A stretch of DNA of 64,000 nucleotides, taken from the NCBI RefSeq assembly GCF_020150455.1, contig NZ_CP083740.1, positions 2,542,001 to 2,606,000 of the forward strand. The letters are read 5' to 3'. A program made the translations under genes and the position numbers. Shown one piece after another: positions 8,433 through 16,972 of this stretch (positions are counted from its first letter, which is position 1; each line of letters begins with the position of its first letter). This stretch comes from Bremerella sp. TYQ1. GTDB lineage: Bacteria; Planctomycetota; Planctomycetia; Pirellulales; Pirellulaceae. The notes below the pieces were generated by a model. That model saw nothing but the letters and a program-made list of their open reading frames with translations. It had not been told where the DNA came from and made no database searches.

Positions 8433-9359
8433 TTAAAGGCTGGGGGCGAAACTTTGCATCAGCATGCCGACGATTAATGTCCAACCATCGACTAAGACGA
8501 ATAGCAAAATTTTGAACGGTAGCGAGATCATCACCGGCGGCAGCATCATCATCCCCATCGAGATCGTCACGCTGGCAATCACGATGTCCAAAATCAAAAA
8601 CGGGAGATAGATTTGAAAACCAATCAAGAACGCCGTTTTCAGTTCGCTCAACATGAACGCCGGCACCAAGGCCTGCATCGGGACGTCGTCGTACGATTGC
8701 GGCTCGCCGATCTCATCTCGCGTTTCCTTCGGCAGGAACTCGAAGAACATCCAAACATCGTCGCTGTTGCCGGCAATGTCGATTTGCTTCGACATGAAAT
8801 GACGAATTGGCTTCACGCCTCGTTCCCAAGCCTCGTCTGGCCCAGTCACTCCGGTGATGGGATCTTCCTCGGCAAACAGCTTGAATGGCTGACCCGTTTC
8901 AGGATTGATTTCCTGACGCGTATAGGGGCCGACGCTTTCCTGGTAAACCTCTTGCCAGTACGGATGCATTACCATGAACGTCATGAACATGGCCAGCGCT
9001 GTAATCACCTGGCTGGGCGGAAGTTGTTGAGTACCAATTGCCTGACGCAGGAGGCCCAAGACAATGGTGATCCGAATGAAACTGGTCGTCATAATCAGCA
9101 GTGCCGGGGCAAGGCTGATCACCGTCAACAGCACCATGATTTGGATCGTACTGGAAAGCCCTTCCGGACTCGTCCAATGTTCGGGGCCTGCTTTGACGAA
9201 GTCGCTCAGACCTTCGACTTCCTTTTGAATCGGTTGATCCAAAGGACTTTGAATGAGGTTTTCAGGAATCGACGAAGCTTGCTGCGCAGCAACAATCGCA
9301 GGCTGTCCGACGACAAAACCAACGACCAAGAGACAAAGAATTGTTCGCAGCAACCGCAT
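8433..9359 (-). CDS. fliP: Flagellar export gate protein FliP
   Basis: 308 residues. A cleavable signal peptide (MRLLRTILCLLVVGFVVG) is followed by a short periplasmic stretch and the conserved core. The core begins near TIQIMVLLTVISLAPALLIM and continues with TSFIRITIVLGLLRQAIGTQ and, near the C-terminus, MGMMMLPPVMISLPFKILLF. FliP makes the pentameric pore of the export gate. A somewhat long central loop (about residues 150-235) is acidic. The gene starts 3 bases after fliO ends. Confidence 0.97.
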   Translation of the reverse strand: MRLLRTILCLLVVGFVVGQPAIVAAQQASSIPENLIQSPLDQPIQKEVEGLSDFVKAGPEHWTSPEGLSSTIQIMVLLTVISLAPALLIMTTSFIRITIVLGLLRQAIGTQQLPPSQVITALAMFMTFMVMHPYWQEVYQESVGPYTRQEINPETGQPFKLFAEEDPITGVTGPDEAWERGVKPIRHFMSKQIDIAGNSDDVWMFFEFLPKETRDEIGEPQSYDDVPMQALVPAFMLSELKTAFLIGFQIYLPFLILDIVIASVTISMGMMMLPPVMISLPFKILLFVLVDGWTLIVGMLMQSFAPSL

Positions 9360-9362
9360 CGC

Positions 9363-10064
9363 TTAGGCCTCCAGGAATCCACGAGTCGGTTTATGCCCCA
9401 TCTGGGTCAGGACTTCCTGAAACGTCGCTGTCATGCTGCCCGGCGAGTCTTGGCGAACGATCGTCAACAGACGTTCCACTTCGTTCGGCTCGGTGATTTC
9501 GGTCAGCGTTTCGACACTATTCGGCGTGACACACAGCAGCAACAGCTTCTGCCCGACACGAACCAGTTCCAGCTGCTGTTTGCCGCTAAGCTGGCTTTTG
9601 CCGAGTACCTGAATGATCTCTTTGGAAAGCCGACCGTTGTTCGGCTTCATGTTCTTTTTGCCGACCCACGCAAAGATCAGGAACAAGCCCACCACGACGA
9701 ACAAGCTTGCCGCGATGCTGGCCGTTTGATTGCCTTTGAAGTTGAACGAAGGGAGTGAGACGTCGTTATTCTGGGATTGAGTTGGCTTCGGAAGTGGCAA
9801 CGGCTCGGCCGCTGCCGCAGGATTCGCAACAACGGGAGCTGCTTCTGCGTGAGGAGTTTCAGCAACTGCTTCAACATGCAAAGCTTGAGCCAACGGTGGA
9901 AATGCCGGAGGGGCTTCGTTCTGAATTTGCAACGGCTGATTAGGAGGTACCTGAGCGCCGGAGTAATCGTTGGCAGCAGCGATCTGTGACCAGGCGAAGC
10001 TGACCATCATCGCAAGGCACCAACCATGGATTCCGTTCCGCATGAAATTCTTCCTGAAATTCAC
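9363..10064 (-). CDS. fliO: Flagellar biosynthesis protein FliO
   Basis: 233 residues: signal-peptide-like N-terminus (hydrophobic segment around CLAMMVSFAWSQIAAA), a proline/alanine-rich linker, one membrane helix near TASIAASLFVVVGLFLIFAW, and a cytoplasmic domain containing IIQVLGKSQLSGKQQLELV. This layout and the place directly before fliP identify FliO, an assembly factor for the FliP ring. Sequence conservation in the family is low, so position carries much of the call. The 166 bases upstream to fliN hold no gene, only two short GCGAC/GTCGC stem-loops. Confidence 0.88.
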   Translation of the reverse strand: MNFRKNFMRNGIHGWCLAMMVSFAWSQIAAANDYSGAQVPPNQPLQIQNEAPPAFPPLAQALHVEAVAETPHAEAAPVVANPAAAAEPLPLPKPTQSQNNDVSLPSFNFKGNQTASIAASLFVVVGLFLIFAWVGKKNMKPNNGRLSKEIIQVLGKSQLSGKQQLELVRVGQKLLLLCVTPNSVETLTEITEPNEVERLLTIVRQDSPGSMTATFQEVLTQMGHKPTRGFLEA

Positions 10065-10230
10065 TCAAGTCGCGAAAGCGACCGGTCCGAAAAAGATAGT
10101 GGGGAGTTAGCTTCCTGCCGTCTCCCAAAAGCGACAAACGTCGCGGGCAAGCATCTTAGAAACAAGGCCGTCTCGGCTCAAGACGAATCGTCACGAATCA
10201 AGCGAACCAGTCCGCTAGCAATGCGGAAAA

Positions 10231-10863
10231 CTAGACGACCGCGTCACCGACAATCAGTTCCGTAATACGAACGCAGAAATTGTCGTTGAGAATCAACACT
10301 TCGCCGCGGGCAATAAGACGTCCGTTGACGAAGATATCGACCGGATCGCCGGCGAGTTTATCGAGCGGAACGACCGAGCCTTTCTTCATTTGCAGCACTT
10401 CTTCCAAGTGCATTTCGGCCTGACCCAGTTCGATTTTGACTTCCAGTTCGACATCGCGAACCAAGTCGATGGTGGCTTTATCGGTGCTAGCAGGCGAGCC
10501 GCCGAAGTCTCGCAACGTAAACGGTGCAATCCCGGCCGGCATATTCTCGTTAGGCGCATTGAGCGAAGCGATCGCTGCTTCGGCCTGATTCAAAAGATAT
10601 TCCATGTCGGACTGAGCGGCCGCGCCACCTGGCTGTCCTTGCGGAGGCTGCTGCGTAGCGGTTGCGGCGGTAGGTTGTGCCGGCTTGGCTTGCGGAGCTT
10701 CGGCGGGTCCAGACTTCTGCAACAAGGCTTCAATCTCGTTCTGGTCGAGCGCTTCGAGATCTTCATCCTTTTTTGGGGCAGGAGCACCGGGGCCCACATC
10801 ACCAGACTTGGCCTGGCGAAGGAGTTCTTCGATCTCGTCCTGTCCCATTTGATCGTCAGTCAT
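10231..10863 (-). CDS. fliN: Flagellar motor switch protein FliN with triplicated FliM-like N-terminal motif
   Basis: 210 residues. The C-terminal 75 residues (VRDVELEVKIELGQAEMHL onward) are a FliN/SpoA domain of the C-ring. The N-terminal half is unusual. Residues 7-16 GQDEIEELLR and 40-49 DQNEIEALLQ match the SQxEIDALL peptide with which FliM (and FliY) bind phospho-CheY, and residues 84-93 QSDMEYLLNQ look like a weaker third copy. The copies are joined by Pro/Gln/Ala-rich linkers. No fliM lies between fliL and fliN or anywhere else in the window, so this FliN may supply CheY-binding sites normally held by FliM; that role is inferred. Confidence 0.93.
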   Translation of the reverse strand: MTDDQMGQDEIEELLRQAKSGDVGPGAPAPKKDEDLEALDQNEIEALLQKSGPAEAPQAKPAQPTAATATQQPPQGQPGGAAAQSDMEYLLNQAEAAIASLNAPNENMPAGIAPFTLRDFGGSPASTDKATIDLVRDVELEVKIELGQAEMHLEEVLQMKKGSVVPLDKLAGDPVDIFVNGRLIARGEVLILNDNFCVRITELIVGDAVV

Positions 10864-10897
10864 CGGATTCCATTCCAGATGAGAGGTTCGTCGGTCG

Positions 10898-11458
10898 TTA
10901 TTGCTCGACGAAAGAAAACTCGCTGAAGACGATGGAATGCACCATCGGCTTACCCAAGATGTTGTTGGTTTTCTCTAAAATCTTACGCTTAAGCAACCCC
11001 AAACTAGGATCGGTCAATTCCCCTTCGTCGCTGCTGCGGACGGTGACGATCACTTGTTCACGGAAACGATTTTTGTTCTTTTCCATTAGTGATTCAAAGT
11101 CGGCCTGGTCGCTAGCACGAATGGTCGCGTAAAGATGGAAGTCGATTCGCATCGTCGATTCGCTAAGTGGACGATACGCGGTGATACCGAAAGGATCGCC
11201 CAGATCGATTTCCATGGTCTCTTCATTGGCTGCCAACGGCTGGGGTTCGTCGACACCGGGCGACTGGGTCGCTTCAGTTTCCTGAGCCTGCATTTCCGCT
11301 GCACGAATGACGTCTTGCGGACTGGGGATGATCAAATAGGCGACCACACATTCCAGAAGGACGAGAACAAGAATCCCACCTAGGATCTGCATTTTTGCCT
11401 TCATAGGAGGTCCCTTCGTTACGTCGGGCGATGCGGTGCTGGCTGCTGAATCGGACAT
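10898..11458 (-). CDS. fliL: Flagellar basal-body protein FliL
   Basis: 186 residues: cytoplasmic N-terminus, one membrane helix (about residues 24-46, ILGGILVLVLLECVVAYLII), an acidic linker and a periplasmic domain ending in LGKPMVHSIVFSEFSFVEQ, as in FliL. FliL rings surround MotAB stators and support torque. The start ATG has GGAAAGCGGAAA just upstream. The gene lies directly after motB, in keeping with a stator-associated function. Confidence 0.85.
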   Translation of the reverse strand: MSDSAASTASPDVTKGPPMKAKMQILGGILVLVLLECVVAYLIIPSPQDVIRAAEMQAQETEATQSPGVDEPQPLAANEETMEIDLGDPFGITAYRPLSESTMRIDFHLYATIRASDQADFESLMEKNKNRFREQVIVTVRSSDEGELTDPSLGLLKRKILEKTNNILGKPMVHSIVFSEFSFVEQ

Positions 11459-11531
11459 GGATTTCCGCTTTCCGGAAGTTTCACTACGTTGCTACGCTGC
11501 ACAAACGTAGCATGCAATAGCGTGCACGCAG

Positions 11532-12299
11532 CTAGTTTCCGGAAGCCTCGATCGGTGGAGCACGTCGATTGGCTTGTTCTTGGGCGGTCCCGACCAAATC
11601 GTCGATAACTTCGTCCAGCAGAAAGACTTCCACCCGAGGGTTTTGCTTCAGCAGCAGTGGATCGGTCCCGATATGGAATGGCTCGTTCTTCCCGGCAACT
11701 GCGACACGCATACGCCGTTCGTCGATGCCTAACGAGACGAGAAATTCCTTTACCGCCATACAACGGGCGTAGGCAAGATCCCAGTGCGTTTTATAGGGAC
11801 TATCCGGAGGTAACGGACGCAGGGATGTGTGACCACGTATCTCGATCTTCTGCGGCTTGCCGCCGAACTCGAGGCTTTGCGCCTGAAGCGCGGCGATGGC
11901 CGCATCGGTTAGCTTAGCACTGTCCTCGTTGAAATAGACGACCGTTCCAACCGCTGTCTTCGATCCAGGCCGAATAATCCGAACCTGGGGACTATCGCCG
12001 ACCGGAGCTTTCACTTTATCGCCACCGGCGTGAGTCGAAAAACGCTTGGCTCGTCCCATCGTCGCAAGCTTAGCGAGATTGGAGTTACGCGGTTTGGCGT
12101 TGCCTGCGATCACGCTTTCCATCGAGCTATCGTGGCCGAATTGTCGTCGGAACGATTCGACAAGCGCTTGATATTGCTCTTCTTTTTTGATCTCGCTCAT
12201 CGAAACGAGCATGATAAAGAAAGTCAAAAGTAGCGACATCATATCGCCAAACGTGACCACCCATTCTGGGATGCCACCTCCATCGTCTTCATCGTCCAT
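11532..12299 (-). CDS. motB: Flagellar motor stator protein MotB
   Basis: 255 residues. A short cytoplasmic N-terminus leads into the single membrane helix VVTFGDMMSLLLTFFIML, with Asp19 in the position of the proton-accepting aspartate. The periplasmic OmpA-like peptidoglycan-binding domain is recognisable at KIEIRGHTSLRP, followed by LAYARCMAVKEFLV and RRMRVAVAGKNEP. The ATG is preceded by GGGAG, 12 bases after motA. It pairs with MotA to form the ion-driven stator. Confidence 0.95.
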   Translation of the reverse strand: MDDEDDGGGIPEWVVTFGDMMSLLLTFFIMLVSMSEIKKEEQYQALVESFRRQFGHDSSMESVIAGNAKPRNSNLAKLATMGRAKRFSTHAGGDKVKAPVGDSPQVRIIRPGSKTAVGTVVYFNEDSAKLTDAAIAALQAQSLEFGGKPQKIEIRGHTSLRPLPPDSPYKTHWDLAYARCMAVKEFLVSLGIDERRMRVAVAGKNEPFHIGTDPLLLKQNPRVEVFLLDEVIDDLVGTAQEQANRRAPPIEASGN

Positions 12300-12311
12300 G
12301 GCGTGGCTCCC

Positions 12312-13088
12312 TTACTTTTCAGCGTCCATTTTGGCGCGAACCGACGGTGGCAAGAAGGTCCGCAACTTCTGTTCGATCACGCGTGGGTTTTCGCCTGACT
12401 GGATCGACATGATGCCTCGAATGACGATCTCCATGCCGAGTAGCTCCTGCTTGTTCAAAAAGCCAAGCTTCTCGGAAAATGGCAGGAAAAAGACGTTCGA
12501 CACAATGGCTCCGTACAGCGTCGTCAACAGGGCCACGGCCATCCCGGAACCAATCGAGCTAGGGTCGCTCATGTTGCCGAGCATGATGATCAAACCGAGT
12601 AGTGTCCCGATCATTCCGTACGCCGGAGCAAATCGTCCCATCTGATCTGAAACGGCTTTGGCGTCACGATGGCGTGTCGCGACGGCGTCCATTTCGGTAC
12701 GCATGATATCTTCAATCGCGTCCGGCCGAGTACCATCCACCGCCATTTGAATGCCAGTGATGATGAACGGGTTATCAATCTCGCCGATTCGGTTTTCCAG
12801 TGCCAACAAGCCGTCACGTCGGGCTGTTTCCGCGAGGCTGACAATTTGTTGGATCAGGGCACCATAATCGGTGGCTTTATTCAGAAAGATGACTTTCAGC
12901 GTCATCGGCATTCCCAACATCGATTTCAGCGGGAAAGCAATCATGCATGCGGCCAACGCACCACCGCACACCACCAGAATCGACGGAACGTCGATGAACG
13001 CGGTCAAGGACGAACCAGGCGCGATCAGAATGGCTACGAGAATGAGACCAATCGCAGCCAATAGTCCGACGACGGATGCGATATCCAT
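12312..13088 (-). CDS. motA: Flagellar motor stator protein MotA
   Basis: 258 residues with four membrane helices, two near the N-terminus and two around residues 160-215. The conserved FAPAYGMIGTLLGLI segment carries the functional proline before the third helix. The large cytoplasmic loop (about residues 60-150) has charged residues of the kind that contact FliG. It lies between flbD and motB with 11- and 12-base spacers, so the three are surely co-transcribed. Confidence 0.96.
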   Translation of the reverse strand: MDIASVVGLLAAIGLILVAILIAPGSSLTAFIDVPSILVVCGGALAACMIAFPLKSMLGMPMTLKVIFLNKATDYGALIQQIVSLAETARRDGLLALENRIGEIDNPFIITGIQMAVDGTRPDAIEDIMRTEMDAVATRHRDAKAVSDQMGRFAPAYGMIGTLLGLIIMLGNMSDPSSIGSGMAVALLTTLYGAIVSNVFFLPFSEKLGFLNKQELLGMEIVIRGIMSIQSGENPRVIEQKLRTFLPPSVRAKMDAEK

Positions 13089-13099
13089 GGTGATTTATT

Positions 13100-13321
13100 C
13101 TATTTTTCCCCGACGTTGGGTCGGGCAAATCCTGGGGGTAACAAATTTTTGCGTTGGTGGTACTCAATAACGCGATCCACGACAACGTCAGTTCCCTCCT
13201 GAACCACAATTCGGTCCCCGTTCGTCAGGGTAATGAACGTGTCAGGATTAGCCTCGACGTAGCGAATTAACTCCGCATTGAGCACGAATGCTTCACCACC
13301 GAGTCGGGTCAATTTGATCAT
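13100..13321 (-). CDS. flbD: FlbD family protein
   Basis: A 73-residue member of the small FlbD family found next to flagellar motor genes: MIKLTRLGGEAFVLNAELIR, then VEANPDTFITLTNGDRIVVQE. The ATG at 13321 has GGAG 8 bases upstream; a longer start at 13345 would add eight residues with no family match. The name is shared with, but unrelated to, the Caulobacter response regulator FlbD. The molecular role is not established. Confidence 0.85.
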   Translation of the reverse strand: MIKLTRLGGEAFVLNAELIRYVEANPDTFITLTNGDRIVVQEGTDVVVDRVIEYHQRKNLLPPGFARPNVGEK

Positions 13322-13350
13322 CGCGGACGCTCCATTTCGAAGCACGGAAT

Positions 13351-13382
13351 GCCTAGTACGCTAATCAAGCAGCGCACTAGGC
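13351..13382 (-). other. Stem-loop between flgE and flbD
   Basis: GCCTAGTACGC (13351-13361) and GCGCACTAGGC (13372-13382) pair over 11 positions with one mismatch and a 10-base loop. It starts 39 bases after the flgE stop. No T-run follows on the minus strand, so it may cause partial termination or RNA processing, adjusting hook versus motor gene expression. Confidence 0.55.
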
Positions 13383-13420
13383 GTTCAAACGTAGGTCAAA
13401 ACTACGGATGTGCTAGCGAT

Positions 13421-16261
13421 TTATCGACGGAGATTTAAAAGTTCGTCAAACAACTGCTGAGCCGTTGTAATCACTCGCGAACTACCTCGATATTGCGTGG
13501 ATGCCAGAATCAAGTCGATCAAGTTACCACCGATATCGGTATTACTCAGTTCGACCGCACCGGCAATGACATCCCCCAGACCGTCGGCACCTGGATCGCC
13601 GGTCACCGGCAAACCTGAGTTCACCCCGGTCGCGTAAAGGTTTTCACCACGCTGCTCCAAACCGGTCGGGTTACCGAAGCGAGCCAGCTGCAGCATCCCC
13701 AAGTCACGGTCAACACCGTTAGAGAAGACACCACGAATGACACCATCTTCACCGATGATGAAGCTGTTCAGCGTACCTGTCCCGGAACCATCCTGACGCG
13801 ACGCATTGAGCGAAGCTTCATTCGCGGCGAGACCGGACAATTGCGTGAAATCCAAGTCGAACTCAAGCGGCGACTGCGATGGAATATCACGTCGCTGAAT
13901 AGTGACGGTGTTATTATCGGTACCAACAAAGTTACCATCGCCGTCGAAGTAGATAAGCCCTGTGCCGACGGCGATCTCCGCTTCGCCAATGTCACCGGTG
14001 TCCATAGCGGCGTCGTTGTCTGGCGAATCGGCGTACCAGCGATAGACGGTGTTCGTTCCGTCGCGGCTCTCCAGCGTCGCCGTCACGCGAACGTTAATCG
14101 GAATACCAAGTGTATCGTAGACAATAAAGTCAGAGACCGCACTTTGGCCGACCGCTTCCTGAACGGTACCGAAGTTCAAGTTCGGGTTCTGCAAAACGCC
14201 GCTGTTGTTGTCCAACGTGAACGAAGACAACTTGATATCAACCCCATTGTCGACACCATTGTTCGAGACAACGCGAATACGACCGTCGCTGATCGAAATA
14301 CCTTGCGATAGCGTGCCTGACTCTCCTGGAATCGAGTTGGTCGACCCAGGAATCGGGTTGGCGTTGCCGTTGACCGACGGCTGAATACCTGTGGAGGACT
14401 GAATGAATTCAAGCAGTTCCTGAACGATCGTCGTGTCGGTAATCGTAAAGGTTTTATCGTCGAGTTTTCGATCCCCTTTGTAACCTGTGAAGCTCAGTTC
14501 ACCGACCTCGAAGACGTTCTCAAAGTTCAAGCCGTCTCGTTTGACGACATCGACCAGGAGCGTGTTCGAGTCGATTTTCGGGCCGTCCAAGTCGATTGTC
14601 TTGTTGCCTGGCACGGTCAGATCGGAAATGGCCGAGTCTGGCGTCGTATCGATGAAGTCTTCGCCAGGATCGAGTTCGTCGACGAGGTAGTAGCTCGACG
14701 AGTCGGTCGACAGGTTTCGATAAATACGAACTTTGTCGTAAGCCGGGAAACCACCTTCAGCCGGAGGTGTCGGTGGGATCGGCAAGTTGGAAAGTTCGAT
14801 TCGACCATTGACCACGTTCTGCGGGCCGATTGCCAACGATGGTCGCGATTCTTCTTCACCAGCACGTGCGAACGTTACCAGGTAAGTGTAGTTACCGTTG
14901 ATCGTCTGGGCATCCAGCTGATCGGTCGAGAGCGGCGTGCTGCCGTCATCAACGTATGGCGATGCAGCTGCAGCCATCGTGATGGTGTCTAACTCGTAGA
15001 AGTCAGAACCCCCAGCAGCAGTGCGATAGATGCGAACCGAATCGTAATCACCACTGGTTGGGATATCGTCGAGAACGACCGAGTAACCATTCCCATCGGC
15101 AGGGCTGCCAGATACGGTTACGGTGTGGGCATTCGACGGTGCGGTTTCATTACCGGAGGCGTCAACAAAGGTGTAACGGTATTGATAGACATCGCCACCA
15201 TCCAGCGTGCCGTCGACCCCAGTACCACCGATCTGCGAAGCATTCAGCTGAGTAGCTGTCGGAGCGGCGGCCGTATCGGTAACCGGTGATCCCATCGCAG
15301 ACGAGCTGACGAGGAAGTAGGTCGCACCGCCGTCGTTACTGCGGTACATGTTCAACTGCGAGAACGAACTCGACTGAGGCGGATCGGTGAACGTGACCGT
15401 ATTGTCGTTGGCTGAAGCGTTCCCGTCGGCAAGCGTTACCGCGTAATCCGCGGAAGCCAACGTTTCTCCCGAAAGTCCAGCATTCGAGAAAGTGAATCGA
15501 TAGTTGAATGTACCATCAGGCACCGAACCACCGGCACCTTCTGTCTGCCCATCCGTGGTTGTCGCCACCGTTGGTGTTACTGCGGAACCAGCTGTGATCG
15601 CGCTAATATTCGGCTGGGTCGCAACCGAAACGTTCATCGACGACGTATCAGGTCGGGGAACGGCCGAGTTACCGAGAATGGCACTTTCGATGACCTGACC
15701 TTGGGTGGCAAGATCGCCGGTCGCGGTAAGTGTTCCTTCCAGATAAACGTTTTCCGTTGCTTTCGCAACGCTCTTGGCACCCAGCGGAATCGTCAGCGGC
15801 ACCAACTGGGTACGTTGAATCTGGAAGTTCTCGTCAATCCCAAACCCAAGCACACGTTGGCCCGTGATGGTGACGAGTTCATTTTGCGAGTTGGTCTTGA
15901 AGATACCGTTTCGGGTATACAGCGTTTCGCCGTTGCCACCTTCAACGATAAAGAAACCGTCGCCTTGAATCGCCAAGTCGGACGGGCTGTTACTGACTTC
16001 AATCGTCCCTTGCGTGAAGTTCGGAGTAATCTCTGCGACTTTGGTACCGAGACCTGTTTGGCGCGGGTTCGTGCCACCATTGGAAGAAGTTGGTTTCGAA
16101 CCGAGGCTTTGAGTTTGCAGGAACTGGGTCGCAAACGTTGCCTGCGACGCTTTAAAACCAACCGTCTGCGAGTTGGCCAGGTTATTACCGGTAACGTCAA
16201 TTTGCGTTTCGGCTGCGGTCATCCCCGTCAGTGCGGTCGATAGTGCAGATGCCAAACCCAT
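13421..16261 (-). CDS. flgE: Giant flagellar hook protein FlgE with three inserted tandem repeats
   Basis: 946 residues, about twice the usual FlgE length. The N-terminus MGLASALSTALTGMTAAETQ and the C-terminus (LILASTQYRGSSRVITTAQQ) are the rod/hook coiled-coil ends, and GDGFFIVEGGNGETLYTRNG near residue 100 is the conserved FlgE/F/G core. Residues about 250-550 hold three successive units of roughly 95 residues. Each has the pattern GxxxYxxTF, a polar strand, an I/L-x-x-YR motif (QLNMYRSND, SVRIYRTAA, KVRIYRNLS), an aromatic strand and an aspartate-rich turn. They look like beta-sandwich domains displayed on the hook surface. The ATG is preceded by AAGGAGC. Confidence 0.93.
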   Translation of the reverse strand: MGLASALSTALTGMTAAETQIDVTGNNLANSQTVGFKASQATFATQFLQTQSLGSKPTSSNGGTNPRQTGLGTKVAEITPNFTQGTIEVSNSPSDLAIQGDGFFIVEGGNGETLYTRNGIFKTNSQNELVTITGQRVLGFGIDENFQIQRTQLVPLTIPLGAKSVAKATENVYLEGTLTATGDLATQGQVIESAILGNSAVPRPDTSSMNVSVATQPNISAITAGSAVTPTVATTTDGQTEGAGGSVPDGTFNYRFTFSNAGLSGETLASADYAVTLADGNASANDNTVTFTDPPQSSSFSQLNMYRSNDGGATYFLVSSSAMGSPVTDTAAAPTATQLNASQIGGTGVDGTLDGGDVYQYRYTFVDASGNETAPSNAHTVTVSGSPADGNGYSVVLDDIPTSGDYDSVRIYRTAAGGSDFYELDTITMAAAASPYVDDGSTPLSTDQLDAQTINGNYTYLVTFARAGEEESRPSLAIGPQNVVNGRIELSNLPIPPTPPAEGGFPAYDKVRIYRNLSTDSSSYYLVDELDPGEDFIDTTPDSAISDLTVPGNKTIDLDGPKIDSNTLLVDVVKRDGLNFENVFEVGELSFTGYKGDRKLDDKTFTITDTTIVQELLEFIQSSTGIQPSVNGNANPIPGSTNSIPGESGTLSQGISISDGRIRVVSNNGVDNGVDIKLSSFTLDNNSGVLQNPNLNFGTVQEAVGQSAVSDFIVYDTLGIPINVRVTATLESRDGTNTVYRWYADSPDNDAAMDTGDIGEAEIAVGTGLIYFDGDGNFVGTDNNTVTIQRRDIPSQSPLEFDLDFTQLSGLAANEASLNASRQDGSGTGTLNSFIIGEDGVIRGVFSNGVDRDLGMLQLARFGNPTGLEQRGENLYATGVNSGLPVTGDPGADGLGDVIAGAVELSNTDIGGNLIDLILASTQYRGSSRVITTAQQLFDELLNLRR

Positions 16262-16321
16262 GATTATGCTCCTTGCAAGAGATAAAGCTTCTCCAAGTCC
16301 ATGGAGAGCGTGGTTGATTTG

Positions 16322-16900
16322 TTAGGAAGTCACTTCTTCTGTTTCGTCGCTGCCGGAATCATCGCCGCTGTCAGTATCGTCTCCCGAGTCATCCCCGGAA
16401 TCGGTGCCACCATTGGTTCCGTCGGTTCCATCCGTGCCGTCGGTTGGTGGGTTTTGAACCTGAGCAGGCAGAATGGTGAAGATGTCATCCATCTTCACGT
16501 CTACTGTCTGATCGCCAGTGTTCACCTTGAGGGTCATGTCTCTCGTTCCGTCGTCGTTCGGAGCGAGTTGTACGCTTTGCACCACGCCAAACAAAACGTA
16601 CCCGTCATCGGTTAACGCTTGCACTTGCTTTCCGATCAGGCCACTGGCGGTCGAGATCCCCTGACTTTGCTGCATCGATTCCAAAGACTCACGCAATTGA
16701 TCGGTCGCACCGATCTCGCGGATCTGGCTGATCTGCTGCAGCATTTCCGAGTTCTCCATCGGATCGAGCGGATCCTGGTTCTGCAGTTCGGTGATCATCA
16801 ACTGCAGAAAGTGATCCATGTTCAACTCACGCAAGTCGGTTGGCTGCTTGGCAGTTGAACTGGAACTATTGGTCGACGAACTGGAATCGATTCTTGACAT
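16322..16900 (-). CDS. flgD: Hook-capping scaffold protein FlgD
   Basis: 192 residues. The conserved N-terminal FlgD region spans about residues 24-115, with MDHFLQLMITELQNQDPLDP and the following MENSEMLQQISQI. A short beta domain comes next (VQALTDDGYVLFGVVQSVQL). The last 45 residues are a DGTDGT / DSGDDS tail of low complexity, not usual in FlgD. FlgD caps the growing hook during assembly of FlgE, which is encoded directly downstream. Confidence 0.9.
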   Translation of the reverse strand: MSRIDSSSSTNSSSSTAKQPTDLRELNMDHFLQLMITELQNQDPLDPMENSEMLQQISQIREIGATDQLRESLESMQQSQGISTASGLIGKQVQALTDDGYVLFGVVQSVQLAPNDDGTRDMTLKVNTGDQTVDVKMDDIFTILPAQVQNPPTDGTDGTDGTNGGTDSGDDSGDDTDSGDDSGSDETEEVTS

Positions 16901-16972
16901 GATTCGCTCACGGAAAAGTGAACTGCGGTTTATTTGTTTTTAAACTTCTTGGCGACAATCAAAACAACTCAA

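Noticed and set aside
8613..9758. 381-codon antisense frame over fliP and fliO
   Set aside because: Both minus-strand genes are certain; the antisense product is rich in His, Gln and Arg, as expected of a shadow frame.
13322..13345. Longer start for flbD
   Set aside because: The extra eight residues have no family match and the internal ATG has its own GGAG at proper spacing.
16322..16480. Short tandem repeats that could be taken for a CRISPR-like or minisatellite array
   Set aside because: They encode the DGT/DSG tail of FlgD in frame; unit length and spacing do not fit CRISPR.
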